From: DASTFP01 sp963816855
GTDB taxonomy: Bacteria > Verrucomicrobiota > Verrucomicrobiia > Chthoniobacterales > Terrimicrobiaceae
DNA length: 64,000 bases
Assembly (NCBI GenBank): GCA_963816855.1
Contig: CAWFMA010000003.1
Coordinates: 372,001-436,000 of the forward strand
Direction of reading: 5' to 3'
In this document: positions 46,667 through 55,579 of the stretch, piece after piece
How the letters are laid out: each line of letters begins with the position of its first letter
Position numbering within the stretch: the stretch's first letter is position 1
Program-made: the position numbers and the translations under genes
Notes under the pieces: generated by a model
Database searches by the model: none
Told to the model about the DNA's origin: nothing
Seen by the model: only the letters and a program-made list of their open reading frames with translations

Positions 46667-48403
46667 TTATCCGCTTCCCGCGAGCACCTGGTTTGCGCGG
46701 ACTAGGGCATCATCAAATGTTGCGCAGAAATTCCTGCGCCCGATAACCTCGACAAAGCCGGCTTTGCGGAGCATGTCGAGTGGCTGGCGGTGCAGTCCGC
46801 TCAAGATCACGGTTCCGCGGGCCTGCTGCATACGCTCGACAATGCTCTCCAGGGCATTCAGCGCAGTGGCATCCATCGCGCTAACCAAGTGCAGGCGCAG
46901 AATGAGCACGCGCGGCAGCTTGCCGATGCGTTGCATGGCGTCCTCCATTTTTTCCGCCGCGCCAAAGAGGAACGGACCAAAGATGCGATAAACGAGGACA
47001 CCATTCGGAATCTTCTTTCCTTGGGCCATTTGCTCCGGGGATTCGAGAACGTCCTGATCCGTCACCAGGGAGACTTCCGTCGTCTCCGAAACCCGGTGGA
47101 TGAACAAGACCGCGGCAAGCACCATGCCCACTTCAACCGCCACGACGAGATCGAAAATTACCGTTAGGACAAAGGTCGCAAGGAGTACGACGGCATCGCT
47201 GCGGGGCATCAACCGGAGACGCCGGAACTCGTGCCACTCACCCATTCGAAACGCCACCATCACGAGGACGGCAGACATCGCCGCGACGGGAATGTAGATG
47301 GCATGGCGGGCGAAAACCAGCACCACGAGCAGTAGCGTGAGGCTATGGACGATTCCGGCAATCGGAGTTCGCCCCCCATTGTTTACGTTGGCAGACGTAC
47401 GGGCGATGGCTCCAGTAGCCGGAAGCCCACCAAAGAACGGACAAACGATGTTTGCGACACCCTGCGCAATAAGTTCCGTGTTGCTGTCATGCCGGTCGCC
47501 GGAGAGTCCATCAGCCACCACCGCGGAAAGCAGGGACTCTATAGCCCCAAGCAGCGCGATCGTCATCGCCGGCTCAATAAGAAATCGGATTCGTTCCAGG
47601 CTGAAATCCGGTAATTGAAATGGCGGCAATCCCAGTGGGATGGCGCCAGGTCCAAACTTCGAACCAATGGTCTCAAGGCCCAGTTTCTGCTCTAGGCCGA
47701 AGAGCGCCACGGCTGCCGCCGCAGCCAGCATTGCCACAACGGATCCAGGAACGCGCTTGATGCCGAGCCTTGGCCAGAAGTTGATGAGCAAGACACAAGC
47801 CAACGCAAGCCCCAACGATGCGCGATGGAAATGCGAGAGGTTTTCCCAAATCCATTGCAGCTTGTGAAGAAACTCGCGCGGCGGCGGCGTTTCGGCGTGA
47901 ATGCCAAGAAAATCTGCCGCTTGCGTCGCCATTATGGAAACCGCGATGCCGGTGGTGAACCCGCTCGTGACCGGCCAAGGAATGAATTTGATCAGGGTGC
48001 CCATGCGGGCAAAACCCATCGCAATAAGGATTCCTCCGGCCATCAGCGTAGCCAAGATCAGGCCCGAGTATCCGTGTTTCTCGATGATCAACAGAACGAT
48101 CGGTATAAATGCCGCAGTAGGACCGCCGATCTGTACGCGGCTTCCACCGAGGCTGGAAATCACCAGACCGGCAAAAATGGCGGTAAATAATCCGATCGCT
48201 GGTGGGGGGTAAGGCGTCCCCATACCGCTGGGGACGCTGGCAATGCCGAGGGCGAGAGCCAGCGGAAGGGCGATGAGACCGACTGTGATGCCTGCCATGA
48301 CATCCGCGAGAAGATCGCTCCGTCCGTATGGCTGCTTGAAAATCTCGAGGAGCCTTGGGCGGAAGAGCGGCTTCGCGTTGAACGTATCAGAACGTGTCTT
48401 CAT
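46667..48403 (-). CDS. SulP family anion transporter with STAS domain
   Basis: An intact 578-residue inner-membrane transporter with 12-14 TM segments. The SulP core shows LLADVMAGITVGLIALPLAL and GSRVQIGGPTAAFIPIVLLI near the start, then FFGGLPATGAIARTSANVNN in the middle. The C-terminal STAS domain spans about residues 465-570, with the usual phospho-site loop reading VSAMDATALNAL. SulP proteins move sulfate, bicarbonate or other anions. The direction is opposite to its neighbours, and the flanking direct repeats suggest it was inserted next to the cNMP gene. Confidence 0.93.
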   Translation of the reverse strand: MKTRSDTFNAKPLFRPRLLEIFKQPYGRSDLLADVMAGITVGLIALPLALALGIASVPSGMGTPYPPPAIGLFTAIFAGLVISSLGGSRVQIGGPTAAFIPIVLLIIEKHGYSGLILATLMAGGILIAMGFARMGTLIKFIPWPVTSGFTTGIAVSIMATQAADFLGIHAETPPPREFLHKLQWIWENLSHFHRASLGLALACVLLINFWPRLGIKRVPGSVVAMLAAAAAVALFGLEQKLGLETIGSKFGPGAIPLGLPPFQLPDFSLERIRFLIEPAMTIALLGAIESLLSAVVADGLSGDRHDSNTELIAQGVANIVCPFFGGLPATGAIARTSANVNNGGRTPIAGIVHSLTLLLVVLVFARHAIYIPVAAMSAVLVMVAFRMGEWHEFRRLRLMPRSDAVVLLATFVLTVIFDLVVAVEVGMVLAAVLFIHRVSETTEVSLVTDQDVLESPEQMAQGKKIPNGVLVYRIFGPFLFGAAEKMEDAMQRIGKLPRVLILRLHLVSAMDATALNALESIVERMQQARGTVILSGLHRQPLDMLRKAGFVEVIGRRNFCATFDDALVRANQVLAGSG

Positions 48404-48433
48404 CCAAGTGACTTTCGGCGCTTCTCTTGTCTG

Positions 48434-48682
48434 ATGTCAGTGAACTGGACGCTCCTCGTAGTCTTTGCGAACGCCCTCAAACTCGGCAATAAATTCCTCC
48501 TCGCTGCCGAGGTTGTCGAGCCGACCGAAGCCGTCGTCTTCAAGGCGGATGCACTGCGTAACAAAGCAAAAGAAATCCCCGCTTTCGGATACGATCTTGC
48601 CCTGCGGGTAGGTGCCATAATGATGCAGCAGTTGCAATCCACGCGAATACGGCTCCTGGATATTTGTGAGGTGACACACTGA
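48434..48682 (+). pseudogene. cNMP-domain protein, duplicated C-terminal fragment
   Basis: The frame starts MSVNWTLLVVFANALKLGNK, unrelated to the intact gene, then joins VVEPTEAVVFKADALRNKAK and continues nearly identically to residues 100-154 of the gene at 46054. Only the C-terminal third of the domain is present, so it is a fragment created by the duplication. Confidence 0.75.
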
Positions 48683-48686
48683 TAAC
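48515..48686 (+). repeat. 173-bp direct repeat, copy 2
   Basis: Partner of 46351-46523, downstream of the SulP start. Confidence 0.85.
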
Positions 48687-49062
48687 GAGCCTGTCGCATT
48701 CATCGCCCTTTTTGCTCATCGGCAGAGCTTGGGTAACCACTCGCTTTAAGCACGGCCTCGCCACTGAGGATTTCCGCCGGGCACGTAGTTAAAGAGGTTA
48801 CGCTCCATTGCCTGTGCGAGCAAGTGCAGCGCGGTATCAACACCTCTCGTCTACTATATCACCGACACTTGGACGCGTGGCTCAAGGAACTCGATGAACT
48901 AGTAGTCAAGAAGCTACGGAAATGAATCAGACACTGGAGGCCGGCGTTGTGCTGCCAGTGGACCTGGAAGCGACGCACCCGTACGTGCTTGAGTTCGTTA
49001 GCCTTGAAGAGTTGCAGGCGCAAGCGCTATCCTCTCATTGACTCATATTTCTGGATCGGATT
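48687..49062. other. Spacer upstream of ppk2 with one tiny frame
   Basis: No known gene. A 39-codon plus-strand frame (48922-49041, MNQTLEAGVVLPVDLEATHP and on) ends 21 bp before the ppk2 start; it has no recognisable family and may be chance or the end of a lost gene. Confidence 0.35.
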
Positions 49063-50574
49063 GTGAAAAAACAAAGCGCTTTATGGCTTAAGAACATCGA
49101 TCTGTCACGGGAGGTCGCCAAAGCTGAGTACAAGAGGCTAAAAGGCGACGCGGACGTGAAGTTAGCCGCCTTGCAGCGAGAGGTTAAAGCCCTAGGCATC
49201 CCTGTCATTGTTGTCTTTGAGGGGTGGAGCGCGGCCGGCAAGGGTACGCTGATCAACGAATTGATTCTGCCTCTTGACCCACGGGGGTTCACCGTCCACA
49301 GCGCGAGCAGTCCGACGGAGGAGCAGGCATTCTACCCGTTTCTGTGGCGCTTCTGGAAGCGGACGCCGACCCGCGGGCGGCTGGCCATTTTCGATCGGAG
49401 TTGGAATCGCCGGGTCGTGACCGACCGGGTCGAGGGGCAGGTCAAGGGGAGACGACTCCGCCAGGCGTTCGAGGACATCCGCTCGTTCGAGGGGCAGCTG
49501 GTCGACGAAGGGGTGGTCATTGTCAAGTGCTTCCTCCACATCTCGAAGAATGAGCAAAAGCGGCGCTTTGACGCTCTGCGCGCGAGCGCAGCCACAGCCT
49601 GGCGGGTGACCAAGGACGACCTGCGGCAGCATCAGCGGTACGCCGAGTACCTGGCGGCCGCAGAGGACATGCTAACCGAGACTGACGCCGACTATGCCCC
49701 TTGGACCGTCGTCGAGGCTCACGACCGGCGGTTCGCGACGCTCAAGATTTTCGCTACGGTGATCGACGCGCTGGAGCGGGGCGTCGCGGCCGCGAGCCCG
49801 AAGGCCGACAACCCGCCGACGCCGCCTTTCCAGCCGGCCCCGGCGGTCAATGCCTTCAAGACGAGCGCGCTCGACCAGGTGGACCTGTCCCTGTCATTAA
49901 CCCCCGAAGAGTACGCTACCCGGCTGAAGAAGGCCCAGGCGAAGCTTCGCGAGCTGCAGCACCAGATCTACCTGCGGCGCGTGCCCGTTGTCATCGCGTA
50001 CGAGGGGTGGGACGCGGCCGGCAAGGGGGGCAATATCCGCCGACTGACGCAGAACCTAGATCCGCGGGGGTATGAGGTTGTGCCCGTCGCGGCCCCAAAC
50101 GACATCGAGAAGGCTCACCACTACCTGTGGCGTTTCTGGGCGCAGATGCCCAAGGCTGGGCACATCACGATCTTCGATCGGACGTGGTACGGCCGCGTTC
50201 TGGTCGAACGGGTGGAGGGGTTCTGCACGGAGGCTCAGTGGCGGCGGGCATACCGGGAGATCAGCGGGATGGAGCAGCAACTGGTGCACTTCGGGACGGT
50301 CCTGCTAAAGTTCTGGCTGCACATCGACCCCGACGAGCAGTTGCGACGGTTTCGGGAGCGGCAGGAAATCGCCCACAAGCAGTGGAAGATCACCGACGAG
50401 GATTGGCGAAATCATGAGAAGCTGGATCATTACCGCGACGCCGTTGAGGAGATGTTGCACCGCACCACCACGCCGTACGCACCATGGACGATCGTCGAAT
50501 CGAACTGCAAACGGTATGCCCGCGCCAAGGTCCTGGAGACCGTCTGCGAGGCGATCCGCCAGCGCCTGGAGTGA
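49063..50574 (+). CDS. Polyphosphate kinase 2, two-domain (polyP:AMP phosphotransferase type)
   Basis: An intact 503-residue protein with two tandem PPK2 domains. Domain 1 has Walker A GWSAAGKGT (about 54-62) and FDRSWNRR near residue 110. Domain 2 has GWDAAGKGG (about 315-323) and FDRTWYGR near residue 370, both followed by the lid Arg-rich helix. The fused form is characteristic of class II PPK2, known to phosphorylate AMP to ADP with polyphosphate. In domain 1 the WYGR-type motif is replaced by SWNRR, so domain 2 is likely the catalytic one. The start is GTG at 49063. No close operon partner; a second, different PPK2 lies at 58807. Confidence 0.9.
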   Translation: MKKQSALWLKNIDLSREVAKAEYKRLKGDADVKLAALQREVKALGIPVIVVFEGWSAAGKGTLINELILPLDPRGFTVHSASSPTEEQAFYPFLWRFWKRTPTRGRLAIFDRSWNRRVVTDRVEGQVKGRRLRQAFEDIRSFEGQLVDEGVVIVKCFLHISKNEQKRRFDALRASAATAWRVTKDDLRQHQRYAEYLAAAEDMLTETDADYAPWTVVEAHDRRFATLKIFATVIDALERGVAAASPKADNPPTPPFQPAPAVNAFKTSALDQVDLSLSLTPEEYATRLKKAQAKLRELQHQIYLRRVPVVIAYEGWDAAGKGGNIRRLTQNLDPRGYEVVPVAAPNDIEKAHHYLWRFWAQMPKAGHITIFDRTWYGRVLVERVEGFCTEAQWRRAYREISGMEQQLVHFGTVLLKFWLHIDPDEQLRRFRERQEIAHKQWKITDEDWRNHEKLDHYRDAVEEMLHRTTTPYAPWTIVESNCKRYARAKVLETVCEAIRQRLE

Positions 50575-51918
50575 GCCCTGAGGTTGGTGATCGACGACCA
50601 AAATCCCTTTGTCGGCACATCTTCTCAATCTCCCGAGCACGAGGGTGATGGATTACCTCCCGAGAAAGCGCCTCGAGACTCAACTCGCATCCGGTGGTTA
50701 ACTCCGGTTTCCTCTACCTTGGCGCCCGCCCGCATCGCTACGCGAAGCGTTGCGGGCAAGTCTTGGCGAGGGCGCAACGAAACGATTGCGCCTGGAGATT
50801 TGATTGGCCTTGGACCTGCTGGCTTTCAAGGGAGGCTCTTGGAGGAAAACAAAAAATGCTTTGTGGCAATCGAAGCCATCAAGATGAAAGCGCCAGCCAT
50901 TACGGCCAGGATAGTCCTTGGGTTGCGTGCTCGAGCTATCTTGGTGGGGAAGCGGGAACCTGATTGCGTTCCGGCGGCTTGCAAGCCTTCGCGCGACTGT
51001 CTTGGCCGGCTAATCGCGTTCACCACTTCCCTCGTAGAGCGCCCATAGAATCGCCTGGCGATCGATTAACCGAAACAATGACCCGCATGAGGCAGTAAAA
51101 TGGCTCGAGCGCGCCTACGGCGCGCCCCAGGTGCTTACTCGCAACTACTAGGCGCAGGAGATAAGCAGATACAGGCCGAGCTCTCCTGGGAGTTATTCGA
51201 TGACAACTCGGCTGGCACCGCCCGAGGGCGACTCGAATGTGGCGGTCAGCCTCCAGCAAAAATCAGGGTACCCTTCTCCGCTGATTGCCGATTTTCCGGT
51301 TCCAGAAAATGCGCCATTTCGGGTGGTAGAAGTCCTGGTTCCGACCCTCGAAGGGTACTTTCCATGCACGGGATCGAATCTGGAAATCGGTGCCGATCTA
51401 ATCCCTGATTTTTGGCATTTTTGGCCATTGGGAATCAAGGACTTACAAGGGCAAAATGAAGGGGTCCGCTGCCCGACCATCTCGAAGGACCAGGTTTTGG
51501 AGATTCTGCCGGATGCTACGGTACTCCCTCCGGCAGAACAGGGCGACGTGACGTGATTCTACTGATCGATAGGGCCACCGGGAGCGGCTCCCGGTCTGGC
51601 ATAAAAGAGATCCTTCAGGCTGTGGGCGGAGGGGCGTTCCTGAGGTCGTTAGCTGAGGGGGCTCGTCACCCTCCGCAGTGCCTTCTCGGCATCCGCCGCC
51701 ACCGATAAACGACCCGCCCCAAATGCGATACTCGCCTGCGGGAGTTCTGCTGAAGGCCCAGAACAAGGGCGAGCTGCGGGTCACGATGATTCCAGTTCGA
51801 TCCTTGGATGTTTCGGGCACGAAGCAGGTTGTCAAAAGGGTGGATGCAGTCCTCTCGTTGCATGTTTACGGACGTGGTCTGCGGTCTGTTCTTGTTGTTG
51901 GCTTACCGCTTAAGTTTA
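50575..51918. other. Accessory spacer with hairpins, no clear gene
   Basis: About 1.3 kb with only unrecognisable frames. It holds two small hairpins with TAC loops (50728-50757 and 51109-51125). Positions 51316-51382 resemble 53121-53188 (see findings). Confidence 0.4.
51109..51125. repeat. Perfect hairpin with TAC loop
   Basis: Stem GCGCGCC / GGCGCGC with loop TAC. The same loop occurs in the hairpins at 50728 and in the 61-bp insert at 54783. Confidence 0.5.
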
Positions 51919-52929
51919 TCAAACACTGATGACGACTTTTCCAAAATGCGCGCCGCTTTCCTGGTAGCGGTATGCCGCCGGGGCGTCGGAAAATGGAAAT
52001 ACGCGATCAACCGCCGGCTTGAGCTGGTGCCGGGCAATGGCACGGTTCATCGCTTCAAACATGTCGCGGCTGCCGACATAAATGCCGCGGATGAGCGCCA
52101 ATTTTCCCAGGATTTCTCCAAGCGGCACCTCGCTCACAAACCCGCTCACGCCGCCGATGACGCTTATCGTCCCGCCCAGCGAAAGTGCTCGCAGCGATTT
52201 CGGGAAAGTGCCGGTTCCGCCGACTTCAATGACGTGATCTGCACCCGATTTCCCCGTTAGGCGGAACACTTCCTTCTCCCAATCAGGAGTGGTGCGGTAG
52301 TTGATGGTCTCGTCCGCACCGAGCGATTTTGCGCGTGTCAGTTTTTCCTCACTGCTGGATGTGATAATCACACGTGCACCGTGCAATTTCGCGAACTGGA
52401 GCGCAAAAATCGAGACGCCGCCCGTGCCGAGCAGCAGCACCGTTTGATCGGCGGAAACCTTTCCCTTTGTCACGAGCGCGTGCCACGCGGTGAGCGCCGC
52501 GCACGGCAACGTCGCCGCTTCCTCGAAGCTTAGATGCGGTGGAATCGCGATTACACCCTCTGAGGAGAGAGTGACGTACTCAGCGAGCATTCCGTTGAGG
52601 GTGCCGCCGAGGGCGCTGTGAAAGGCCTCTCGTTGCACCGGTCCTGTCTGCCAGTTCTGGAAGAACGTGCCTGCGACGCGGTCTCCCTCTTTCCACCGGG
52701 TCACCCCTTCACCCACGGCGGCGATCTCGCCCGCGCCGTCCGAGAGCGGAATCAGCGGCAGCGACACCGGTGCGCCGTAACGGCCGGTGGCGACCATAAG
52801 GTCTCGGTAATTCAGCGAAGTCGCCCGAATCCGCACCATGACCTGGCCGGGAGCGGGTTTCGGTTCGGCAATTTCATTTAGTTGCAGTGAGTCCGGGCCG
52901 TTCTGCCCGGTTAGTTGATAGGCTTTCAT
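51919..52929 (-). CDS. MDR-family NAD(P)-dependent oxidoreductase
   Basis: An intact 336-residue medium-chain dehydrogenase. The N-terminal GroES-like domain reads LQLNEIAEPKPAPGQVMVRI, then RDLMVATGRYG and PLIPLSDGAGEIAAVGEGVT. The Rossmann part has VLLLGTGGVSIFALQFAKLH (GTGGVS near 168) and RAKSLGADETINYRT. There is no Cys/His catalytic zinc set in the usual places, so it is a quinone oxidoreductase-like or alkenal reductase-like member rather than a zinc alcohol dehydrogenase. The substrate is unknown. It is a stand-alone gene. Confidence 0.88.
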   Translation of the reverse strand: MKAYQLTGQNGPDSLQLNEIAEPKPAPGQVMVRIRATSLNYRDLMVATGRYGAPVSLPLIPLSDGAGEIAAVGEGVTRWKEGDRVAGTFFQNWQTGPVQREAFHSALGGTLNGMLAEYVTLSSEGVIAIPPHLSFEEAATLPCAALTAWHALVTKGKVSADQTVLLLGTGGVSIFALQFAKLHGARVIITSSSEEKLTRAKSLGADETINYRTTPDWEKEVFRLTGKSGADHVIEVGGTGTFPKSLRALSLGGTISVIGGVSGFVSEVPLGEILGKLALIRGIYVGSRDMFEAMNRAIARHQLKPAVDRVFPFSDAPAAYRYQESGAHFGKVVISV

Positions 52930-53254
52930 AGTTTAAATTTTGCGCCGCCTCGGCCATGCGCTCACGCGGCGGCCATTGACGATAACGCGCGCGCCTCGCC
53001 GCCGCGAGTGCTAGCACTAGCGGCAGCTTTCTTGATGCTTTCGAGTCGCGGTGTATAAATTCGGTAGCCTGACAAACTCAACATAATCGCCTCTTTCATC
53101 GAACGAGCGCCGCCCACTGCCGCATCCGGGTGGCAAAAATGGTCGTTCCGCCGCTCGAAGGATACTTTTCAATGCAAGGGATTCGAGTCAGCAGATCTGA
53201 GTGGACCCACCGTTTCGAGTCAGGAGGAGAGTTAGTCTGAGACTTGGTTATTGA
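52930..53254. other. Spacer, nothing recognised
   Basis: Contains the second copy of the diverged repeat (53121-53188) and probably the outer end of the IS3 remnant near 53198. Confidence 0.4.
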
Positions 53255-53783
53255 TTATGTTGTTTGCCTTGGTTTGTCCAGCTGCGGCGTAAGGAGCCCG
53301 GGGGCGACTGGAGCCGGAGATGGAACGCTTTGGGTTGTGGCCGCGAAACGTTTTGGGCTTTGGTAGCCCAGCTTGCTGTGCGGCCGGTAATGGTTGTATT
53401 GGCAGCGGTAGTCCTCCATGACTACGCGGGCTTCGGTCAGCGTCCAGAGCTGCTCCCGGTTGAGGCACTCGTCGCGCAAGCGTCCATGGAAACTCTCGAC
53501 GAAGCCATTTTGCCACGGACTGCCGGGCTCGATATAGATCGTCTTGATCTGGTTGGCGGCCAGCCATCGCTGGACTTCCTTGGCGATAAACTCGGGACCA
53601 TTGTCACTCCGCAGGTAGGCGGGCGATCCGTGCTCGGCGATGGCCCGCCCGATCCATTCGAGCACATCGCTGCTCTTGAGAGCACGGTCGGCCCGCAGCA
53701 CATGACGCTCACGGGTGTATTCGTCCAGGATCGTCAGCATGCGCAGGGGCTCCGCCTCGCGTGGTGGCATCCGAGATGAAGTC
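53255..53783 (-). pseudogene. IS3-family transposase OrfB, 3' part only
   Basis: The integrase core of an IS3 OrfB: REAEPLRMLTILDEYTRE, VLEWIGRAIAEHGSPAYLRS, DNGPEFIAKEVQRWLAANQI with the first two catalytic acids shown or implied, then SPWQNGFVESFHGRLRDECL with the catalytic Glu. It ends with YNHYRPHSKLGYQSPKRFA. Everything upstream of SWDF is missing, because the frame is cut at 53783, exactly where the inverted repeat of the IS256 element starts. It also needs one frame change near 53765. Confidence 0.85.
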
Positions 53784-53856
53784 CCAGCTCCGGAAGTATC
53801 CGAAGTTTTGTGTTTAGGGCCGGTTTATTATTCTTCGTTTAGCTCCGATTTGCCAA

Positions 53857-53935
53857 GGCGCGGTAGCGCCCCGCAGTTCCCCCCGAGCCGCGGGGTTATG
53901 GGGGCGCGTAGCCCCCATTCCGAAGGCGTCAGCCT
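53857..53935. repeat. Cluster of four hairpins between the IS256 gene and its right end
   Basis: Consecutive inverted repeats: GGCGC-GGTA-GCGCC (53857-53870), CCCCGC...GCGGGG (53869-53895), ATGGGGGC-GCGTA-GCCCCCAT (53898-53918) and AGGC-GTCA-GCCT (53924-53935). Loops contain GTA or GTCA. It lies downstream of the transposase stop, so it could act as a terminator or be an inserted repeat. Confidence 0.65.
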
Positions 53936-55227
53936 CATTTGTTAAATCTCTCTCCAAATTGAATGGCGAATTGGTTGGCCGCCATCCTCCAGGTCAGCGG
54001 GGGGTTTTTCCACGATTTGGTGATGTTGCGCAAGGCCAGAAAGATGAGCTTCGTGGCCGCCTCGTCGCTCGGGAAGTGCCCTCGGTTCTTGAGCACCTTG
54101 CGCAGTTGCATATGCAAACTTTCAATCGCGTTGGTGGTGTAGATGATTTTTCGCACCTCCGGCGGATAACTATAAAAGGGAATAATCTGCTCCCAATTTC
54201 GGCGCCAACTCTCGGCGATCATCGGATACTTTCTGCCCCAGGGGCCGGCGTCAAACTCGCTGAGTCGCTTGGCAGCGGTCTCGACGGTTTCGGCCCGGTA
54301 AATGGCCTTGAGTTCGCGCGCCACCGCCTGGCGCTCCTTCCAGCCGCAAAAAGACAGGCAATAACGGCTTAAATGCACGATGCAGGTCTGCACGCTGGCC
54401 AAAGGAAAAACCGTGGTGATGGCCTCCGGAAATCCCTTCAGCCCGTCGCCCACCGCGATCAGGATGTCCTCCACCCCGCGGTTGCGCAATTCGTTCATGA
54501 CTTTCAACCAGAACTTGGCTCCCTCGTTCTGCTCGATCCAAATGCCCAGCACATCTTTGGTCCCGTCGGCGGCGATGCCCAAGGCCAACTACACCGCTTT
54601 GTTTCTCACACTCCCTCATCGCGGATCTTCACCCGCAGCGCGTCGAAATAGACCACCGGATAGCTGCGCTCCAGCGGCCGATTCTGCCACTCGACCACCG
54701 CTTCCAGCACCGAATCGGTCACTGTGCTGATGAAGTCCGCGCTCACCTCCACCTTGTAGTGATCGAGCACAAAGCCCGCGATTTGACTCGCTTTGCTCGC
54801 CCTGACGGGCTGCCTACGGCAGTCTATCTCCGCTTCGCTCCGGTTCGCGCACCGTCATCCCTCGCGCATACATCGCGATGATCTTCTCATCGAAGCCTTC
54901 AAAGCGCTTCTGTCCTTTGGCGATCAATAAGGGCTCAAAGCTTCCGCTGCGATCCCGCGGAACCTCGATCTCCATCGCTCCGTCTTCTCCAACCACCGTC
55001 TTCTTGCTGGAGCCGTTGCGATGGTTGTCGATCTCTTCGGGCGCCTCGCCCTTGGCGTAGCCAAGATGATGGGTCAATTCCCCAGCAAGGGCTCTCTCCA
55101 TAACCCGTTTCTTCAACTGCGCGATCAGCCCGTTTTCTCCAAGCACCGCCTGCTGGCTGTTTCCGTGCTCCTCCAACAGCGCGTCGATCAAATCGTCGCA
55201 CTTTGTCTCGTTCTTCTCTTTGGCCAT
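53935..55227 (-). pseudogene. IS256-family (Mutator-type) transposase, interrupted
   Basis: The N-terminal part from MAKEKNETKCDDLIDALLEE (55227), with LKKRVMERALAGELTHHLGY and FDEKIIAMYARGMTV, is followed by a break. The middle (VLDHYKVEVSADFISTVTDS with ERSYPVVYFDALRVKIRDEG, first catalytic Asp) lies in another frame. The end (GIWIEQNEGAKFWLKVMNEL, VGDGLKGFPEAITTVFPLAS with the second Asp, then IIYTTNAIESLHMQLRKVLK with the Glu) lies in a third. The first break is caused by a 61-bp insert (54783-54843). A further break lies near 54590. Together they give a full Mutator transposase of about 410 residues; the gene is inactive. Confidence 0.86.
54783..54843. repeat. 61-bp double-hairpin insert inside the IS256 transposase
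   Basis: Removing these 61 bases joins VRE and IAGFVLDHYK in frame, as the family requires. The insert holds two adjacent hairpins, GCCC-TGAC-GGGC (54799-54810) and CTGCC-TAC-GGCAG (54810-54822), between CGCTTTGCTCG and CCGCTTCGCTCCGG flanks. Its size and shape are those of a small non-autonomous (REP- or MITE-like) repeat. Confidence 0.75.
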
Positions 55228-55281
55228 TTGCCTCTCTCTCAGGTTATCACCCGCACACAAACTTTCTGATACCCTCGGAGC

Positions 55282-55579
55282 ATGTCGGACAGTGTTTCGT
55301 CTTGGTTTGCCGGCAGCGCATCCACACTGACCTTAAGAGACTTCATCACGCTACCGTGCGGATGATCGAGAAACTTGAGTTCTCCCCAGATTGTGCGCTC
55401 CGCGCATTCCACCTCCACCTCGACGCTCGCCCTTCCACATCCATTTCACTGCCTTCACTCTCCAAGGCACCTTCAGTCCCAACAAACCCTCATAAAGTTC
55501 GGTGTCCCGCATCCCGAAATCTTTCCAGACCCTCCTTCAAAATCCCACGCAATTACCAGAAGAACCCTAAAAAGAGCTC
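55282..55579. other. Spacer, nothing recognised
   Basis: About 300 bp between the IS256 left end and the DUF3300 gene stop. No gene-like frame. Confidence 0.4.

Larger units (their letters stand above)
53784..55281 (-). mobile_element. IS256-family insertion sequence
   Basis: A 1.5-kb element bounded by imperfect inverted repeats. Reading inward they are GCTCCGGAAGTATCCGAAG (right, from 53784 on the plus strand) and GCTCCGAGGGTATCAGAAAG (left, from 55281 on the minus strand). Both continue into TTTGTGT-like sequence. It contains one broken Mutator-type transposase. No matching 8-9-bp target duplication was seen at the two outer borders, so later rearrangement is likely. It cuts the IS3 transposase at 53783. 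Confidence 0.75.

Noticed and set aside
54373..54730. Plus-strand frames within the IS256 element
   Set aside because: They are antisense to the conserved transposase catalytic domain.
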